In this document: piece by piece, positions 13,703 through 14,336 of the stretch
Numbering within the stretch: the first letter of the stretch is position 1
Layout: each line of letters starts with the position of its first letter
Notes under the pieces: generated by a model
Seen by the model: the letters and a program-made list of their open reading frames with translations, nothing else
Databases searched by the model: none
What the model was told of the DNA's origin: nothing
NCBI GenBank assembly: GCA_964570105.1
Contig: CAZMWM010000045.1
Location: 1 to 14,336, forward strand
Direction: 5' to 3'
Source of the DNA: SIG673 sp964570105
GTDB taxonomy: Bacteria > Bacillota > Clostridia > Oscillospirales > CAG-272
Length of the DNA: 14,336 bases
Translations under genes and position numbers: made by a program

Positions 13703-13712
13703 TCTTTGTCAA
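13684..13712 (-). promoter_or_regulatory. Consensus promoter of nrdG-nrdD-trxB
   Basis: On the minus strand TTGACA (13707-13712) and TATAAT (13684-13689) are both perfect and 17 nt apart. Transcription should start near 13677, giving a leader of about 70 nt before nrdG. Confidence 0.92.
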
Positions 13713-13789
13713 TCGGTAAATTGTACAATAATCTCACTGAAATTTCTACGTAAAAAATTTTGGCGTCGAAAATTACCTAAATGAGGGAA

Positions 13790-14209
13790 TTATTCGCTGC
13801 GGCATTTGATCTGCTCCGAGAGTGCCGTGTACATTTCCGGAAGCTCTTTTTTTACGTTCATTGGGCGCTTGCCGTCTAAAAGAAAGCAATGAGCGCTCTT
13901 TCCCGTGAACACGACCTCTCCGTTACTTGAATTTGTGATGCGATACGAAAAGACAAGCTTTATTCCGTTGAAGCTCTCCGCGTTTATATCTATGCTCAGC
14001 ACGTCGTCAAACGTCGTGGAGCGGCAGTATCTGCATTCCAGCTCGAGCACAGGGGAGGTTATCCCACTCGCCTCGAGCTTTGCGTAACCGTGACCGATCT
14101 GCCGCAAAAACTCGATCCGCGCTTCCTCGGCGTACTTAAGATAATTTGAATGATGCGTCACGCCCATCCTGTCCGTTTCGTGGTAATGTACCTTGCGTAT
14201 ATATTCCAT
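13790..14209 (-). CDS. Hotdog-fold acyl-CoA thioesterase (YbgC/4HBT family)
   Basis: This 139-residue cytoplasmic protein is a single hotdog domain of the 4-hydroxybenzoyl-CoA thioesterase/YbgC type, which hydrolyses acyl-CoA thioesters. The diagnostic N-terminal segment YHETDRMGVTHHSNYLKYAEEARIEFL carries the catalytic Asp13, followed by the typical PVLELECRYCRSTTFDDVLSI. The substrate cannot be read from sequence; short-chain acyl-CoA is plausible. AGAGGTAA lies 6 nt before the ATG. It is read in the same direction as nrdG, but the gap between them holds a separate strong promoter, so they are probably independent. A weak AT-only hairpin with a T-run in 13747-13782 may end it. Confidence 0.9.
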   Translation of the reverse strand: MEYIRKVHYHETDRMGVTHHSNYLKYAEEARIEFLRQIGHGYAKLEASGITSPVLELECRYCRSTTFDDVLSIDINAESFNGIKLVFSYRITNSSNGEVVFTGKSAHCFLLDGKRPMNVKKELPEMYTALSEQIKCRSE

Positions 14210-14291
14210 TTTCTGTTACCTCTGTGCAAAAACGATTTCTTTTCCCGCCGTAGGACGGTTTTGTGCATTTTGCTATCAAGGGGGACGTTTT

Positions 14292-14336
14292 TTAGCCAAG
14301 CTCGATCATGATAAGCTCGGGGGCATTGTTTATCCT
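14292..14336 (-). CDS. C-terminal fragment of a minus-strand gene at the window edge
   Basis: The last 14 codons of an open frame end in TAA at 14292-14294 and read RINNAPELIMIELG. The gene continues beyond the window. The ending loosely recalls the C terminus of YkuE-type metallophosphoesterases (RINN-PE followed by hydrophobic residues), but this is a recollection from 14 residues, and the frame may not even be coding. It lies 82 nt upstream of the thioesterase in the same direction. Confidence 0.35.
   Translation of the reverse strand, partial: RINNAPELIMIELG

Noticed and set aside
13608..13712. N-terminal extension of NrdG with a membrane-like stretch
   Set aside because: The TTG start coincides with the -35 box and the extension precedes the expected transcription start, so it would not be in the mRNA.

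Overview
The window looks like a chromosomal segment of an uncultured, anaerobic Clostridia-type Firmicute of moderate G+C content, probably near the Oscillospirales or Christensenellales (inference). Three things point there: the gene order yicC-remA-gmk-rpoZ-priA-def-fmt, which is a Firmicutes housekeeping cluster; the oxygen-sensitive class III ribonucleotide reductase; and short GC-rich intergenic hairpin repeats like those I recall from such genomes. No phage, transposase or CRISPR genes are present.

Layout. Positions 1-420 hold no convincing gene, only hairpins and a 22-nt inverted repeat flanking an AT-rich core. From 421 to 7505 everything is on the minus strand and is read right to left: yicC (YicC endoribonuclease family), remA (DUF370 regulator), gmk, rpoZ, priA, def, fmt, and last an orphan OmpR-type response regulator whose receiver domain has lost its phosphorylation residues. 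A near-consensus promoter at 7627-7656 can drive this cluster. Divergent to it, a consensus promoter drives tRNA-Arg(ACG) at 7883-7959, which has its own terminator, followed by murA on the plus strand. A 13-bp hairpin separates murA from the convergent nrdG-nrdD-trxB operon on the minus strand. At the right edge are a hotdog-fold acyl-CoA thioesterase and the last 14 codons of another minus-strand gene.

The most interesting unit is nrdG-nrdD-trxB (13607 to 9473). NrdG is the radical-SAM activase. NrdD is a glycyl-radical reductase with a glutaredoxin/thioredoxin-like CPNC domain fused to its C terminus. TrxB follows 43 nt later and lacks the usual HRRxxxR NADPH-phosphate motif. The promoter is consensus (TTGACA, 17 nt, TATAAT) and carries two NrdR-box-like palindromes 32 bp apart centre to centre. 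Together this reads as a self-contained anaerobic dNTP module under NrdR control, with electrons passing from TrxB to the built-in redoxin domain and on to the NrdD active-site disulfide (inference).

Shine-Dalgarno sites are of two kinds. yicC, gmk, rpoZ, def, fmt and nrdD use GAAAGGA 11-15 nt before the start. murA, trxB and the thioesterase use GGAGGTGA-like sites 6-8 nt before it. Both register equivalently on the 16S rRNA tail, and this helped choose starts.
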